Part shown: positions 8,302 to 15,956 of the stretch, piece after piece
How positions within the stretch are numbered: position 1 is the first letter of the stretch
How the letters are laid out: each line of letters opens with the position of its first letter
Source: Ardenticatenaceae bacterium
Lineage (GTDB): Bacteria > Chloroflexota > Anaerolineae > Promineifilales > Promineifilaceae
Reading direction: 5' to 3'
DNA: 64,000 nucleotides
Assembly: GCA_020634565.1 (NCBI GenBank)
Contig: JACKBN010000017.1
Span: forward strand, 1-64,000
Translations under genes and position numbers: made by a program
Notes under the pieces: model-generated
Database searches by the model: none
Told to the model about the DNA's origin: nothing
The model's input: only the letters and a program-made list of their open reading frames with translations

Positions 8302-9669
8302 ATGACAAAACCAACACCACCTATTGTTTCTGGCGCGCTGCCTGTTTTGGGGCACGCCGCCGAATTTCAGCGGAATCGCCCGGACCTGATTCGGCGCGGC
8401 TTTGTGGAGCATGGCGGGGTCTTTTCCCTTAAGCTGGCGAATCAAAACGTAGCCGTAGTCATCGGCCCAGATCACCAGAAGAAGTTTTTTATGGAGACCG
8501 ACGGCCGTCTCAGCATTCAGGAGCCGTACACATTCTTAAAAGCCATGTTTGGCGAAGTGCTCTTCCTGGCCCCGCACGATAAGTATTTGCAGCAACGGCC
8601 GTTGGTCCAAGAGCTGTTCAAACGAGAAAAAATGCTGCATTACGTGAATGTCATGCAAGAAGTAGTGCAGAAATGGCTCGATAGCCTCGGCGACAGCGGC
8701 GAAATTGACATCACCAGCGAAATTGGCGTGCTGGTGCAGGAAGTGGCCGGCAACTGCTTCCTCGGCCCAGAAGTACACCAGGCCATTGGCCGCGAATTTT
8801 GGGATTTATACGCCGATTTGGGCAAAGCGCTTGATCCGCTGCTGCCGCCCAACCTGCCGCTGCCCAAATTTTACAAGCGAGACAAAGCCAAAGCGCGCAT
8901 GACCGAAATTTTGCGCCCCATCATCGCCGAGCGCCGCGCCAACCCGGATAAATACAACGACTTCTTGCAAGACATCATCAACAAAGAAGGCAATGATGGT
9001 CAGCCCGTTGACGAAGAGATGGTCCGCAACTTGTTGCTTGGCCTGATGTTTGCCGGGCATGAAACCACCGCCGGGCAAGCTGCCTGGACGCTCATCTTCC
9101 TGCTAAAGCATCCCGACTACCTGCAAAAGGTGCTCGCTGAAATTGAAGAGGTGGCGCCAGCAGGTGTACACATCGACCCCAAGCGGATGGTGCAGTTGGA
9201 TCATATTGCCTGGGCGGTTCATGAAATAGAGCGCTTACGGCCGTCTGCCGACATGCTCATGCGCGTCGTGAAAGAAGATATTGAGTTTGGCGATTACCTC
9301 ATCCCAGCTGGCTGGCTGGTGCAGGTGGCTCAAGAAATCGGCCACAAGCTGCCAGACCAATTTGCCGAGCCAGAACGGTTCGATCCGCTGCGCTTCTCCC
9401 CCGACCGGGCCGAAGACAAGCAGCATCGTTTCAATTTGTTCGGCTTTGGCGGCGGTACGCATAAATGCACCGGCATGAACTTTGCCAACAACGAAATGAT
9501 CATCATCACCGCCCTGATGCTGCGCCAGTTTGAACTGGAATTGGTGACCCAAGACACCCAGATTCTGCGCGGCCTGGGCGCAAACAAGCCAACCAAAACA
9601 ATCGTCCGCTACCGCCGCCGCGAACTGGCTCCGGCAGAACCGGAATTGGCCGCAGCAGCAGGCGACTAA
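8302..9669 (+). CDS. Cytochrome P450
   Basis: A 455-residue heme monooxygenase with all hallmark motifs. The I-helix oxygen-activation motif AGHETT is at 251-256, the K-helix ExxR at E310/R313, and the heme-binding loop FGFGGGTHKCTG has the thiolate Cys389. The overall layout and heme loop recall CYP51/CYP120-like enzymes, suggesting an isoprenoid, sterol-like or fatty substrate, but the substrate cannot be read from sequence. AAAGGATG lies upstream of the ATG. Placement between menD and menE, followed by a dehydrogenase, raises the possibility of modification of a quinone or other lipid. No ferredoxin partner gene is nearby. Confidence 0.93.
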   Translation: MTKPTPPIVSGALPVLGHAAEFQRNRPDLIRRGFVEHGGVFSLKLANQNVAVVIGPDHQKKFFMETDGRLSIQEPYTFLKAMFGEVLFLAPHDKYLQQRPLVQELFKREKMLHYVNVMQEVVQKWLDSLGDSGEIDITSEIGVLVQEVAGNCFLGPEVHQAIGREFWDLYADLGKALDPLLPPNLPLPKFYKRDKAKARMTEILRPIIAERRANPDKYNDFLQDIINKEGNDGQPVDEEMVRNLLLGLMFAGHETTAGQAAWTLIFLLKHPDYLQKVLAEIEEVAPAGVHIDPKRMVQLDHIAWAVHEIERLRPSADMLMRVVKEDIEFGDYLIPAGWLVQVAQEIGHKLPDQFAEPERFDPLRFSPDRAEDKQHRFNLFGFGGGTHKCTGMNFANNEMIIITALMLRQFELELVTQDTQILRGLGANKPTKTIVRYRRRELAPAEPELAAAAGD

Positions 9670-9680
9670 CATACCCACAA

Positions 9681-9710
9681 CTGGCATTCCCGTGAAAACA
9701 GGAATGCCAG
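9681..9710. repeat. Perfect 10-bp hairpin between P450 and SDR genes
   Basis: CTGGCATTCC and GGAATGCCAG pair around a 10-nt loop. No T run follows, so it is more likely an mRNA-processing or stability hairpin, or a copy of a dispersed palindrome, than a terminator. Confidence 0.6.
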
Positions 9711-9731
9711 ACGAAGTTTCAGGAGTTTTCG

Positions 9732-10625
9732 ATGGGCAAGCAGTTAAAATCATTGGTTTTGGCCGGAACGGCCGTTTCCGCTGGTTTCTATCTCTGGCAG
9801 CAGCTTCAAGGCCATACCGAGATGGACCACACCACCTTTGTTAAAAAATATGGCCCCTGGGCGATTGTCACCGGCGCAGCGCGTGAGGAAGGGCTGGGCT
9901 ACGGCTTTGCCCGCCAGCTAGCCGGGCATCACATCAACCTGGTCCTGGTAGATATTCGCGCTGATGAATTAGAAGCTCGCGCCCAGGAATTGCGCGAGCG
10001 TTACCATGTTAACGTTAAGCCTGTCGTGCTGGATTTAGGTCGCCCTGACTTTTTGCCTCAGCTAACGGCCGTTACCGACGATCTGGAAATTGGCCTGCTG
10101 GTGTGCAACCATATGCTCCTCGACGAAAGCACACCCACAATCCTGGATATGGATCTGGCCACCCACCACGCCATGATCGATGTCAACGCCCGAGGCTACA
10201 CAACGCTGGTGCATACATACGGCCGTAAAATGGTGGCGCAAGGACATGGCGGCATTTTGCTCGTTTCCTCCCAGGCGGGGCTGCACGGCACGCCGTACAC
10301 GGGCGCTTACTCTGCCAACAAAGCATTCCAACTCATGCTTGGCGAATCGCTCTGGTACGAACTGCGCCAATCCAATGTGGATGTGCTGGTCCTCACGCCA
10401 GGACTCACCCGCACCCAGGGCGACAATCTGGACAACTATCCACCCATCCTGCTAATGGATGTAGAGCCAGTGGTACGTGAAACATTGGCCAATCTGGGCC
10501 GCCAGCATCTAGTCGTCCCTGGCCCCATAAACAAACTCATCCATTTTGCCACCACGCACCTGATGAGCCGCGAAAAAGCAATTATCAGTACGGGCGATCT
10601 GATGGCGCGGGGGCTGAGCAAATAA
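9732..10625 (+). CDS. Membrane-anchored short-chain dehydrogenase/reductase
   Basis: A 297-residue SDR. A hydrophobic N-terminal helix (residues 5-25) precedes a Rossmann fold with the nucleotide motif TGAAREEGLG (47-56), the D at VDIR (adenine ribose region), catalytic Ser at VSS (179-180) and YSANK (Y193, K197). This layout, anchor plus SDR core, recalls very-long-chain ketoacyl-CoA reductase and 17-beta-hydroxysteroid dehydrogenase relatives. It follows the P450 by 62 nt and menE begins 3 nt after its stop, so it belongs to the same operon. An alcohol/ketone redox step on a lipid-like substrate is inferred. Confidence 0.88.
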   Translation: MGKQLKSLVLAGTAVSAGFYLWQQLQGHTEMDHTTFVKKYGPWAIVTGAAREEGLGYGFARQLAGHHINLVLVDIRADELEARAQELRERYHVNVKPVVLDLGRPDFLPQLTAVTDDLEIGLLVCNHMLLDESTPTILDMDLATHHAMIDVNARGYTTLVHTYGRKMVAQGHGGILLVSSQAGLHGTPYTGAYSANKAFQLMLGESLWYELRQSNVDVLVLTPGLTRTQGDNLDNYPPILLMDVEPVVRETLANLGRQHLVVPGPINKLIHFATTHLMSREKAIISTGDLMARGLSK

Positions 10626-10627
10626 CA

Positions 10628-12220
10628 ATGCAAGATTGGCTGGCAGAGCGCGCCCAGGCCACACCACAAAAGCTGGCGCTGCTCATTGGCGAACAGCGCT
10701 GGACCTACGGCGCGCTCAACCAGCTGGTAAATGCGGTAAGCCGCAAATTACAAGATGAAGGTGTGCAGGCAGGCGATTTTGTCGCCGTCCTGCTGCCCAA
10801 TGGCCTGCCCTACGTCTGCCTGGTACACGCCCTGGCGCGCCTCGGCGCGGTTCTCGTCCCGCTCAATACCCGCCTCACCCCATCTGAACTGCGCTGGCAA
10901 ATTGAACATGTAGCGGCAAAATGGCTGATTGCTGATGAGGAAATTGCTCAAGATGCCGCTCAATGGTTAATGGTTAATTGCCAATTGTTAATTTTTAGTG
11001 ATTCATGGCTAGCCGAGACCTCATTCACCATTCACCATTCACCATTTACCATTAACAATTACCAATCGGTGGTTTTCACCTCCGGCACCTCCGGTCAACC
11101 CAAAGGTGTGCTGCTCACCTTTGCCAACCATTTTTGGAGCGCCACCGCCTCGGCCTACCGACTGGGGCTGGACCCTGACGATCTCTGGCTGAGCGTGCTG
11201 CCGTTGTACCATGTGGGTGGACTGGCGGTGTTATTTCGCAGTGCGCTGTACGGTACGGCCGTTTCCCTCCACCCACGCTTCGATCTGGAAACCATCAACC
11301 ACGACCTGGACAGCAATCCGATCACCCTCATCTCCGTGGTGCCCACCATGCTGCACCGCCTGCTCACCAGCCGCACCTACTGGCCCGCTGACCTGCGCCT
11401 CATCCTCCTCGGCGGTGCCGCCGCCCCACCAGAACTCGTGGCCCAAGCCAATGCTTTACCAAGAGCGGTAAACGGTAATCAGTTATCCGTAAGCGGTAAA
11501 CCGTCCACCGATTACCGCTCACCGAATACCGATTACCCCCCGCTGGTCGCCCCCACCTACGGCCTTACCGAAGCCGCTTCCCAGGTAGCCACCATGCTAC
11601 CCACCCACGCCGCGCGCAAGCCCGGCAGCGTGGGCCAACCGCTCATGTTTACGAGTGTGAAAATTGTAGGGGAAGATGGGGAGGAACGGCCGTCTCACGA
11701 AATCGGTGAAATTGTGGTGACCGGCCCAACCATCATGGCTGGCTATTTTGATAAAAATCTTCACCGCGAAGAACGCGGAGAACACAGAGAAAACAAAACC
11801 TCAGCGCTCTCCGCGCCCTCTGCGGTTAACAACACCATTCATACCGGCGACCTCGGCTACCTGGACGAAGAGGGCGACCTTTTCCTGGTGCAGCGGCGCA
11901 GCGATTTGATCGTGTCTGGTGGTGAAAATGTGTACCCCGCCGAAGTGGAAGCGGTGCTACGGCAGCATTCGCAAGTCACCGAAGCGTGTGTCGTGGGCCT
12001 CCCCGATGCGGAATGGGGCCAGCGCGTCGTGGCGATGGTGCAAATCGCACCCAACGCCACCGTCTCCGCACCAGACCTCATCACCTTTTGCCGCGATCGT
12101 CTCGCTGGCTACAAAATCCCCCGTCAGATTGAACTGGTAACGGAGCTACCGTTGACCGCTTCGGGTAAAATCGGGCGAAAAAAAGTTACTGAGCAGTTGC
12201 AAAAGCTGTTCGCCAATTGA
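10628..12220 (+). CDS. menE: MenE-like o-succinylbenzoate-CoA ligase
   Basis: A 530-residue acyl-adenylate-forming ligase that would activate o-succinylbenzoate with CoA. Motifs: VVFTSGTSGQPKG (P-loop), YGLTEAAS, HTGDLGYLDEEGDLFLVQRRSDLIVSGGENVYP, and the catalytic Lys in LPLTASGKIGRKK. Three repeat-derived stretches are translated in frame: a GGTTAATGGTTAATT...TTCACCATTCACC block just before the P-loop, a GCGGTAA/GATTACC block after LVAQANALP, and a CGCGGAGA block replacing the variable loop before HTGDLGY. All core motifs are intact. Assignment as menE rather than another ligase rests on menF and menD being nearby. Confidence 0.85.
   Translation: MQDWLAERAQATPQKLALLIGEQRWTYGALNQLVNAVSRKLQDEGVQAGDFVAVLLPNGLPYVCLVHALARLGAVLVPLNTRLTPSELRWQIEHVAAKWLIADEEIAQDAAQWLMVNCQLLIFSDSWLAETSFTIHHSPFTINNYQSVVFTSGTSGQPKGVLLTFANHFWSATASAYRLGLDPDDLWLSVLPLYHVGGLAVLFRSALYGTAVSLHPRFDLETINHDLDSNPITLISVVPTMLHRLLTSRTYWPADLRLILLGGAAAPPELVAQANALPRAVNGNQLSVSGKPSTDYRSPNTDYPPLVAPTYGLTEAASQVATMLPTHAARKPGSVGQPLMFTSVKIVGEDGEERPSHEIGEIVVTGPTIMAGYFDKNLHREERGEHRENKTSALSAPSAVNNTIHTGDLGYLDEEGDLFLVQRRSDLIVSGGENVYPAEVEAVLRQHSQVTEACVVGLPDAEWGQRVVAMVQIAPNATVSAPDLITFCRDRLAGYKIPRQIELVTELPLTASGKIGRKKVTEQLQKLFAN
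10961..11063. repeat. Imperfect inverted 7-nt repeat block inside menE
   Basis: GGTTAAT units at the left (10965-10985) and TTCACCA/TTACCATTAACAATT units at the right (11023-11060) form a long imperfect inverted pair around a short unique centre. It is translated without stops as WLMVNCQLLIFS and TSFTIHHSPFTINN. Confidence 0.8.
11464..11537. repeat. GCGGTAA/GATTACC repeat block inside menE
   Basis: Repeated GCGGTAAACGGTAATC-like words on the left are mirrored by GATTACCGCTCACCGAATACC on the right. It encodes RAVNGNQLSVSGKPSTDYRS in an otherwise normal ligase sequence. Confidence 0.75.
11760..11830. repeat. CGCGGAGA palindromic repeat inside menE
   Basis: CCGCGAAGAACGCGGAGAAC on the left and GCGCTCTCCGCGCCCTCTGCGG on the right form an imperfect palindrome of the same family as 7172 and 31783. 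It is translated as HREERGEHRENKTSALSAPS in the loop before HTGDLGY. Confidence 0.8.
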
Positions 12221-12233
12221 ACCGTAAACGCCC

Positions 12234-13472
12234 ATGAAACCAAGAGCATCTCTGTTGCGGCACGCCAATTTTCTGCGCTTTTGGAGCGCCAACATCATCT
12301 CTGATTTTGGCTCCGGCATTACCTTTTTAGCACTGCCCATCATTGCGGCGGTTTCGCTGGAGGCCAGCCCCAGCCAGATGGGACTACTCGGCGCGGCTGG
12401 AACGTTGCCATATCTGTTGTTTGGCCTGCCAATCGGTGTTTTTGTGGATGCGCACAGGAAACGGCCGCTTCTCATCACCGCCGACGTAGGCAGACTTATC
12501 CTCATCGCCACGCTGCCCCTGGCTGCCCTGCTATGGCAGCTCACCTGGCCCCATTTGCTGCTGGTCACCTTTCTGGGCGGTTGCCTCACCTTGCTGGCCG
12601 ACGTGGCCGAAGAAGCGTTTCTGCCCGGCCTTATCTCCCGCGAGAATTTGGTTGAAGGCTACAGCAAACTTTCCGCTAGCAATTCGATCATCGAGCTGAG
12701 CGGTCCGGCGGTGGCCGCCACCCTCATCGAGCTGCTCACCGCCCCCATTGCCCTGATCATGGATGCGGCGTCATTTTTACTCTCCTCTATTCTGCTTGGC
12801 ACGATCAAACTGGATGAGTCTGCACCGGAGCCGATGGAGGAACGGCCGTCCCTCTGGCAGCAAATTCGGCAAGGCTTGTCATACATCCGGCACCATGCTC
12901 AACTGCGCCCGATGCTGCTCAACAACAGCAGCATGCAGCTCTTTGGCGGCATGATTGATGCGCTGCTCATCCTGTATCTGCTACAGTTGGGGCTGCCGGC
13001 CACCTTTGTTGGCGTCATTTTTGCCGTGGGCAGCCTGACGGGATTGGCCGCAGCCGCCTGGGGCAAACGTGCCGCGCAGCGCCTGGGTTTGGGACGCATG
13101 GTGGTGCTAGGCTCGCTGCTAATCAGCATTGGCGCATTGGCACGGCCATTTGCTTTTGGCACACCGTTTTTGGCAGGTGCGATTTTGCTGCTGGGGCAAA
13201 CAGTACAAGGCTTCGGCAACACCGTCTACAATATCGGCTACGACAGCCTGTCCCAAACAGTTACGCCCGATGAGTTGCTGGGACGTGTCAACGCTACCGG
13301 GCTATTTGTCGGCTTTGGCGCCTTGCCCATTGGGGCGCTGCTGGGTGGTTTTTTTGGCGAATGGTGGGGATTGCGAACGGCCGTTGCCATTTCCAGCACC
13401 GGGTTACTGCTATCCGTTCTTTGGGTCTATTTTTCACCTCTTAGATTATCTTCCACTTCTTTTAAAGGTTAG
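12234..13472 (+). CDS. MFS transporter (EntS/MFS_3-like exporter)
   Basis: A 412-residue major facilitator protein with about 12 hydrophobic helices. The start LLRHANFLRFWSANIISDFGSGITFLALPI is typical of the MFS_3 group of drug and siderophore exporters, and the loop GLPIGVFVDAHRKRPLLITAD matches the GxxxDRxxRR-type motif A. It begins 14 nt after menE. The exported compound is unknown; in context it may export a product of the P450/SDR branch or a toxic quinone-like molecule, consistent with control by the TetR regulator. Confidence 0.85.
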   Translation: MKPRASLLRHANFLRFWSANIISDFGSGITFLALPIIAAVSLEASPSQMGLLGAAGTLPYLLFGLPIGVFVDAHRKRPLLITADVGRLILIATLPLAALLWQLTWPHLLLVTFLGGCLTLLADVAEEAFLPGLISRENLVEGYSKLSASNSIIELSGPAVAATLIELLTAPIALIMDAASFLLSSILLGTIKLDESAPEPMEERPSLWQQIRQGLSYIRHHAQLRPMLLNNSSMQLFGGMIDALLILYLLQLGLPATFVGVIFAVGSLTGLAAAAWGKRAAQRLGLGRMVVLGSLLISIGALARPFAFGTPFLAGAILLLGQTVQGFGNTVYNIGYDSLSQTVTPDELLGRVNATGLFVGFGALPIGALLGGFFGEWWGLRTAVAISSTGLLLSVLWVYFSPLRLSSTSFKG

Positions 13473-13476
13473 GTTT

Positions 13477-13914
13477 ATGAAAGAAAACAATCGGAACAAT
13501 ACCGTTTTAATTGTGGCGTTGGTCGCCGCGGGTTGCCTGGTGCTGCTGTGTGTAGGGATGGCCATCGCCGTTTTTTTGTTTGGCATGTCTCCCATGGCAA
13601 TAGAAGAGGCGCCCACGCAAACCACCACGCTCAGCGCGGCGCAGCTTGAACAATGCCGCGAGTTAATGGCCATTCAGCCAGATGTGGAACTTGAAGGTGA
13701 ATATTATCTGTACACGCCGGGCTTTTTGGACGATTCCATGGAATGCCATCTGCTGGCCCAGGCTGACAGCTTAGAGGATGTTTTTGATACGGCCGTAATC
13801 GACCCCAGCCTCACCACGGACCAGGAAACTGCCCCGGGCCGCTTCGTCCGCCTGAAAATTGAAACCGTTGAACCCGGCCTCTACCGCATCGAAGGCTATT
13901 GGTTCCAAACATAA
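13477..13914 (+). CDS. Small single-helix membrane protein, unknown
   Basis: A 145-residue protein of unrecognised family. A long hydrophobic N-terminal segment (VLIVALVAAGCLVLLCVGMAIAVFLFG) is a membrane anchor, and an extracytoplasmic domain of about 100 residues follows. The domain has two cysteines (QLEQCRELM and MECHLL) that could pair. The ATG lies 4 nt after the MFS stop, so it is the last gene of the cluster. Confidence 0.5.
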   Translation: MKENNRNNTVLIVALVAAGCLVLLCVGMAIAVFLFGMSPMAIEEAPTQTTTLSAAQLEQCRELMAIQPDVELEGEYYLYTPGFLDDSMECHLLAQADSLEDVFDTAVIDPSLTTDQETAPGRFVRLKIETVEPGLYRIEGYWFQT

Positions 13915-13977
13915 GCCGCAGCCGCGGATTCTTTCCGCATGTAAGTGAAACGCAGTTTGGAAACCGCAGCTACAAAA

Positions 13978-14364
13978 TCAACCGAGCAGACCAGTGGTAA
14001 TCAGGCGCAGGGCAACACCAAAGAGGAAAAGATTGCTAAACGCCAGCACCCACTGTCCCCGATTCGAGTCATCACCACGCAGAGCCGTAAAGTAGATGAA
14101 CGGCAAAAAGACGATGACAAACGCACCGTACAGCACGTGTACTTCGGGGCGGGCTAAGGCGCCGAGACGGCCGTTTACCCACAAAATCACCCCAATCACC
14201 GCCTGCAGCAAGAACAACCCCTGCCCAATGGCCACCGCCCCCAAATAGCTGCCATCCACCGGCAGCCCGCGAATGGCCCGCACCAGCCCCCACAAGCCAA
14301 TTGCCAAAAAAAACATCCAGGCCATGTTCGACAGCCCTTCATGCAGCACAATCACAAATCCCAT
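13978..14364 (-). CDS. Four-helix membrane protein, unknown
   Basis: A 128-residue hydrophobic protein with four predicted membrane helices (about residues 12-32, 40-62, 75-95, 105-127). TAGGAG precedes the ATG. It is convergent with the preceding cluster and has no partner gene. No catalytic motif is visible. Confidence 0.5.
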   Translation of the reverse strand: MGFVIVLHEGLSNMAWMFFLAIGLWGLVRAIRGLPVDGSYLGAVAIGQGLFLLQAVIGVILWVNGRLGALARPEVHVLYGAFVIVFLPFIYFTALRGDDSNRGQWVLAFSNLFLFGVALRLITTGLLG

Positions 14365-14385
14365 CCTAAACTCCTAGAAACAGTG

Positions 14386-14455
14386 GCTAACAGATAGTTG
14401 GTTAGTGGTTCGTTTAAATTGCTTGCAACCAGCCACTAACCACCAGCCGCTACAA
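14386..14455. repeat. GTTAGTGG inverted repeat upstream of folC
   Basis: Words of the type GGCTAAC and GTTGGTTAGTGGTT on the left are mirrored by AACCAGCCACTAACCACC on the right. It is another short palindromic block like those in menE, here in an intergenic position. Confidence 0.6.
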
Positions 14456-14497
14456 AACTCTTCCATCAAACGCTGCAATTGGTTACAATCGCAGCCT

Positions 14498-15940
14498 ATG
14501 AACAACTCGGCAACTGATCCAACAGAGAACCAGACCAACGCAGCGCCTGACCCAAAAGCGTATGAGCAAGCGCTGGATTATCTCTATAGTTTTATCAACT
14601 TTGAGGCCAAAAAACAGGACCGGTACATGGCCAGCAAACTGGACCACACCCGTCCGGGTCGCCTCATGGACGCGCTGGGCCAGCCCCACACGCAGTTTCC
14701 CAGCATTCACATTGCCGGCACCAAGGGCAAAGGCTCTACCGCCGCCATCTGTGCGTATGCGCTGCGCGCTGCGGGCTACCGCGTCGGCCTTTACACCTCA
14801 CCCCACCTGCAAGATTTCCGTGAGCGGATTCGTATTTTAACACCAGATGATGCAGACGGCCGTATTTCCCAACAAAAATTCATCCAACAAATCAACAACA
14901 TCCGCGCCCTCGAAGATCAATTCCCCGACATTACCTGGTTTGAAATCCTCACCGCCATCGCCTTTTTGCACTTTGCCGACGTCGGCGTGGATATTGCCGT
15001 GGTAGAAGTGGGGCTGGGCGGGCGCCTGGACGCCACCAACGTCATCACCCCACTCGTCTCCGTCATCACCCGGCTTAGTCTGGACCATACGGCACTACTG
15101 GGTAACACACTCCCCCAAATCGCCTTCGAAAAAGGCGGCATCATCAAACCCGGCGTCCCCGTCGTCACCGCCAACCAGGAGCCAGAAGCCCTGGCCAAGC
15201 TGCAACAAATTGCCGATGAGCGCGGTTGCGACCTCACCATCGTCGGGCAAGATTGGACCTACGCAGGGGCAGATTCCAACGATCCTGGCCAGCAAACGCT
15301 CACCATCAGTCACAGCGCCGCTCCAGAACTCATTCCTGACGGCAGCCAGTTTCAACTGCCGCTCGGTGGTGAACACCAATTGGAAAACGCCACCATCGCC
15401 CTGACTGCCTTGCAACATGTGCAGCCCGCCTTTCCCAAACTCACCCTGCCCGTTTTGCAAGAAGGGCTGGCCACCGTAAAGTGGCCGGGTCGCCTGGACC
15501 TCATTCACCCTGGCGATGCACAAACGCCCGCCCTGCTGGTAGACTGTGCTCACAATCCCGACGCCATCCGCAAGCTGCGCGACGCGCTGCACCACAGCTT
15601 CCACTACAATCGACTTTGGCTCATTTTTGGCGCCCCCGCCGACAAAGACGTGCCCCACATGCTGGCCGACTTGCTGCCCCTGGCCTATCACACCGCCATG
15701 ACCACCGCCAGCCATCCCCGCAGCGCGACGCCAGACGAGTTGGCAGATATTGGCGCAGAATTAGGATTTTCGGTAACGGCCGTTCCCGACATGAACACCG
15801 CCCTCACCACTACCTGGCAGCAAGCCAAACCCGGCGATCTCATCTGCGTCACCGGCTCCATCGTCGTGGTGGGAGATTTGCTAAATCAGTGGGAAAGTCT
15901 ACAATCCGAGCTATTGAATGACCAAGTTGCAGCACAGTAA
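14498..15940 (+). CDS. folC: Folylpolyglutamate synthase / dihydrofolate synthase FolC
   Basis: A 480-residue Mur-ligase-family enzyme adding glutamate to folates. Motifs: the ATP loop HIAGTKGKGSTAAI, YTSPHLQDFRERI, EVGLGGRLDATN, the Lys-containing FEKGGIIKPGVPVV, and WPGRLDLI followed by LVDCAHNPDAIRKL in the C-terminal domain. I chose the ATG at 14498 (MNNSATD); an upstream in-frame start at 14405 would translate the intergenic GTTAGTGG repeat. Its stop lies 17 nt before the lon start codon. Confidence 0.93.
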   Translation: MNNSATDPTENQTNAAPDPKAYEQALDYLYSFINFEAKKQDRYMASKLDHTRPGRLMDALGQPHTQFPSIHIAGTKGKGSTAAICAYALRAAGYRVGLYTSPHLQDFRERIRILTPDDADGRISQQKFIQQINNIRALEDQFPDITWFEILTAIAFLHFADVGVDIAVVEVGLGGRLDATNVITPLVSVITRLSLDHTALLGNTLPQIAFEKGGIIKPGVPVVTANQEPEALAKLQQIADERGCDLTIVGQDWTYAGADSNDPGQQTLTISHSAAPELIPDGSQFQLPLGGEHQLENATIALTALQHVQPAFPKLTLPVLQEGLATVKWPGRLDLIHPGDAQTPALLVDCAHNPDAIRKLRDALHHSFHYNRLWLIFGAPADKDVPHMLADLLPLAYHTAMTTASHPRSATPDELADIGAELGFSVTAVPDMNTALTTTWQQAKPGDLICVTGSIVVVGDLLNQWESLQSELLNDQVAAQ

Positions 15941-15956
15941 AATCACAGGAACTTTT

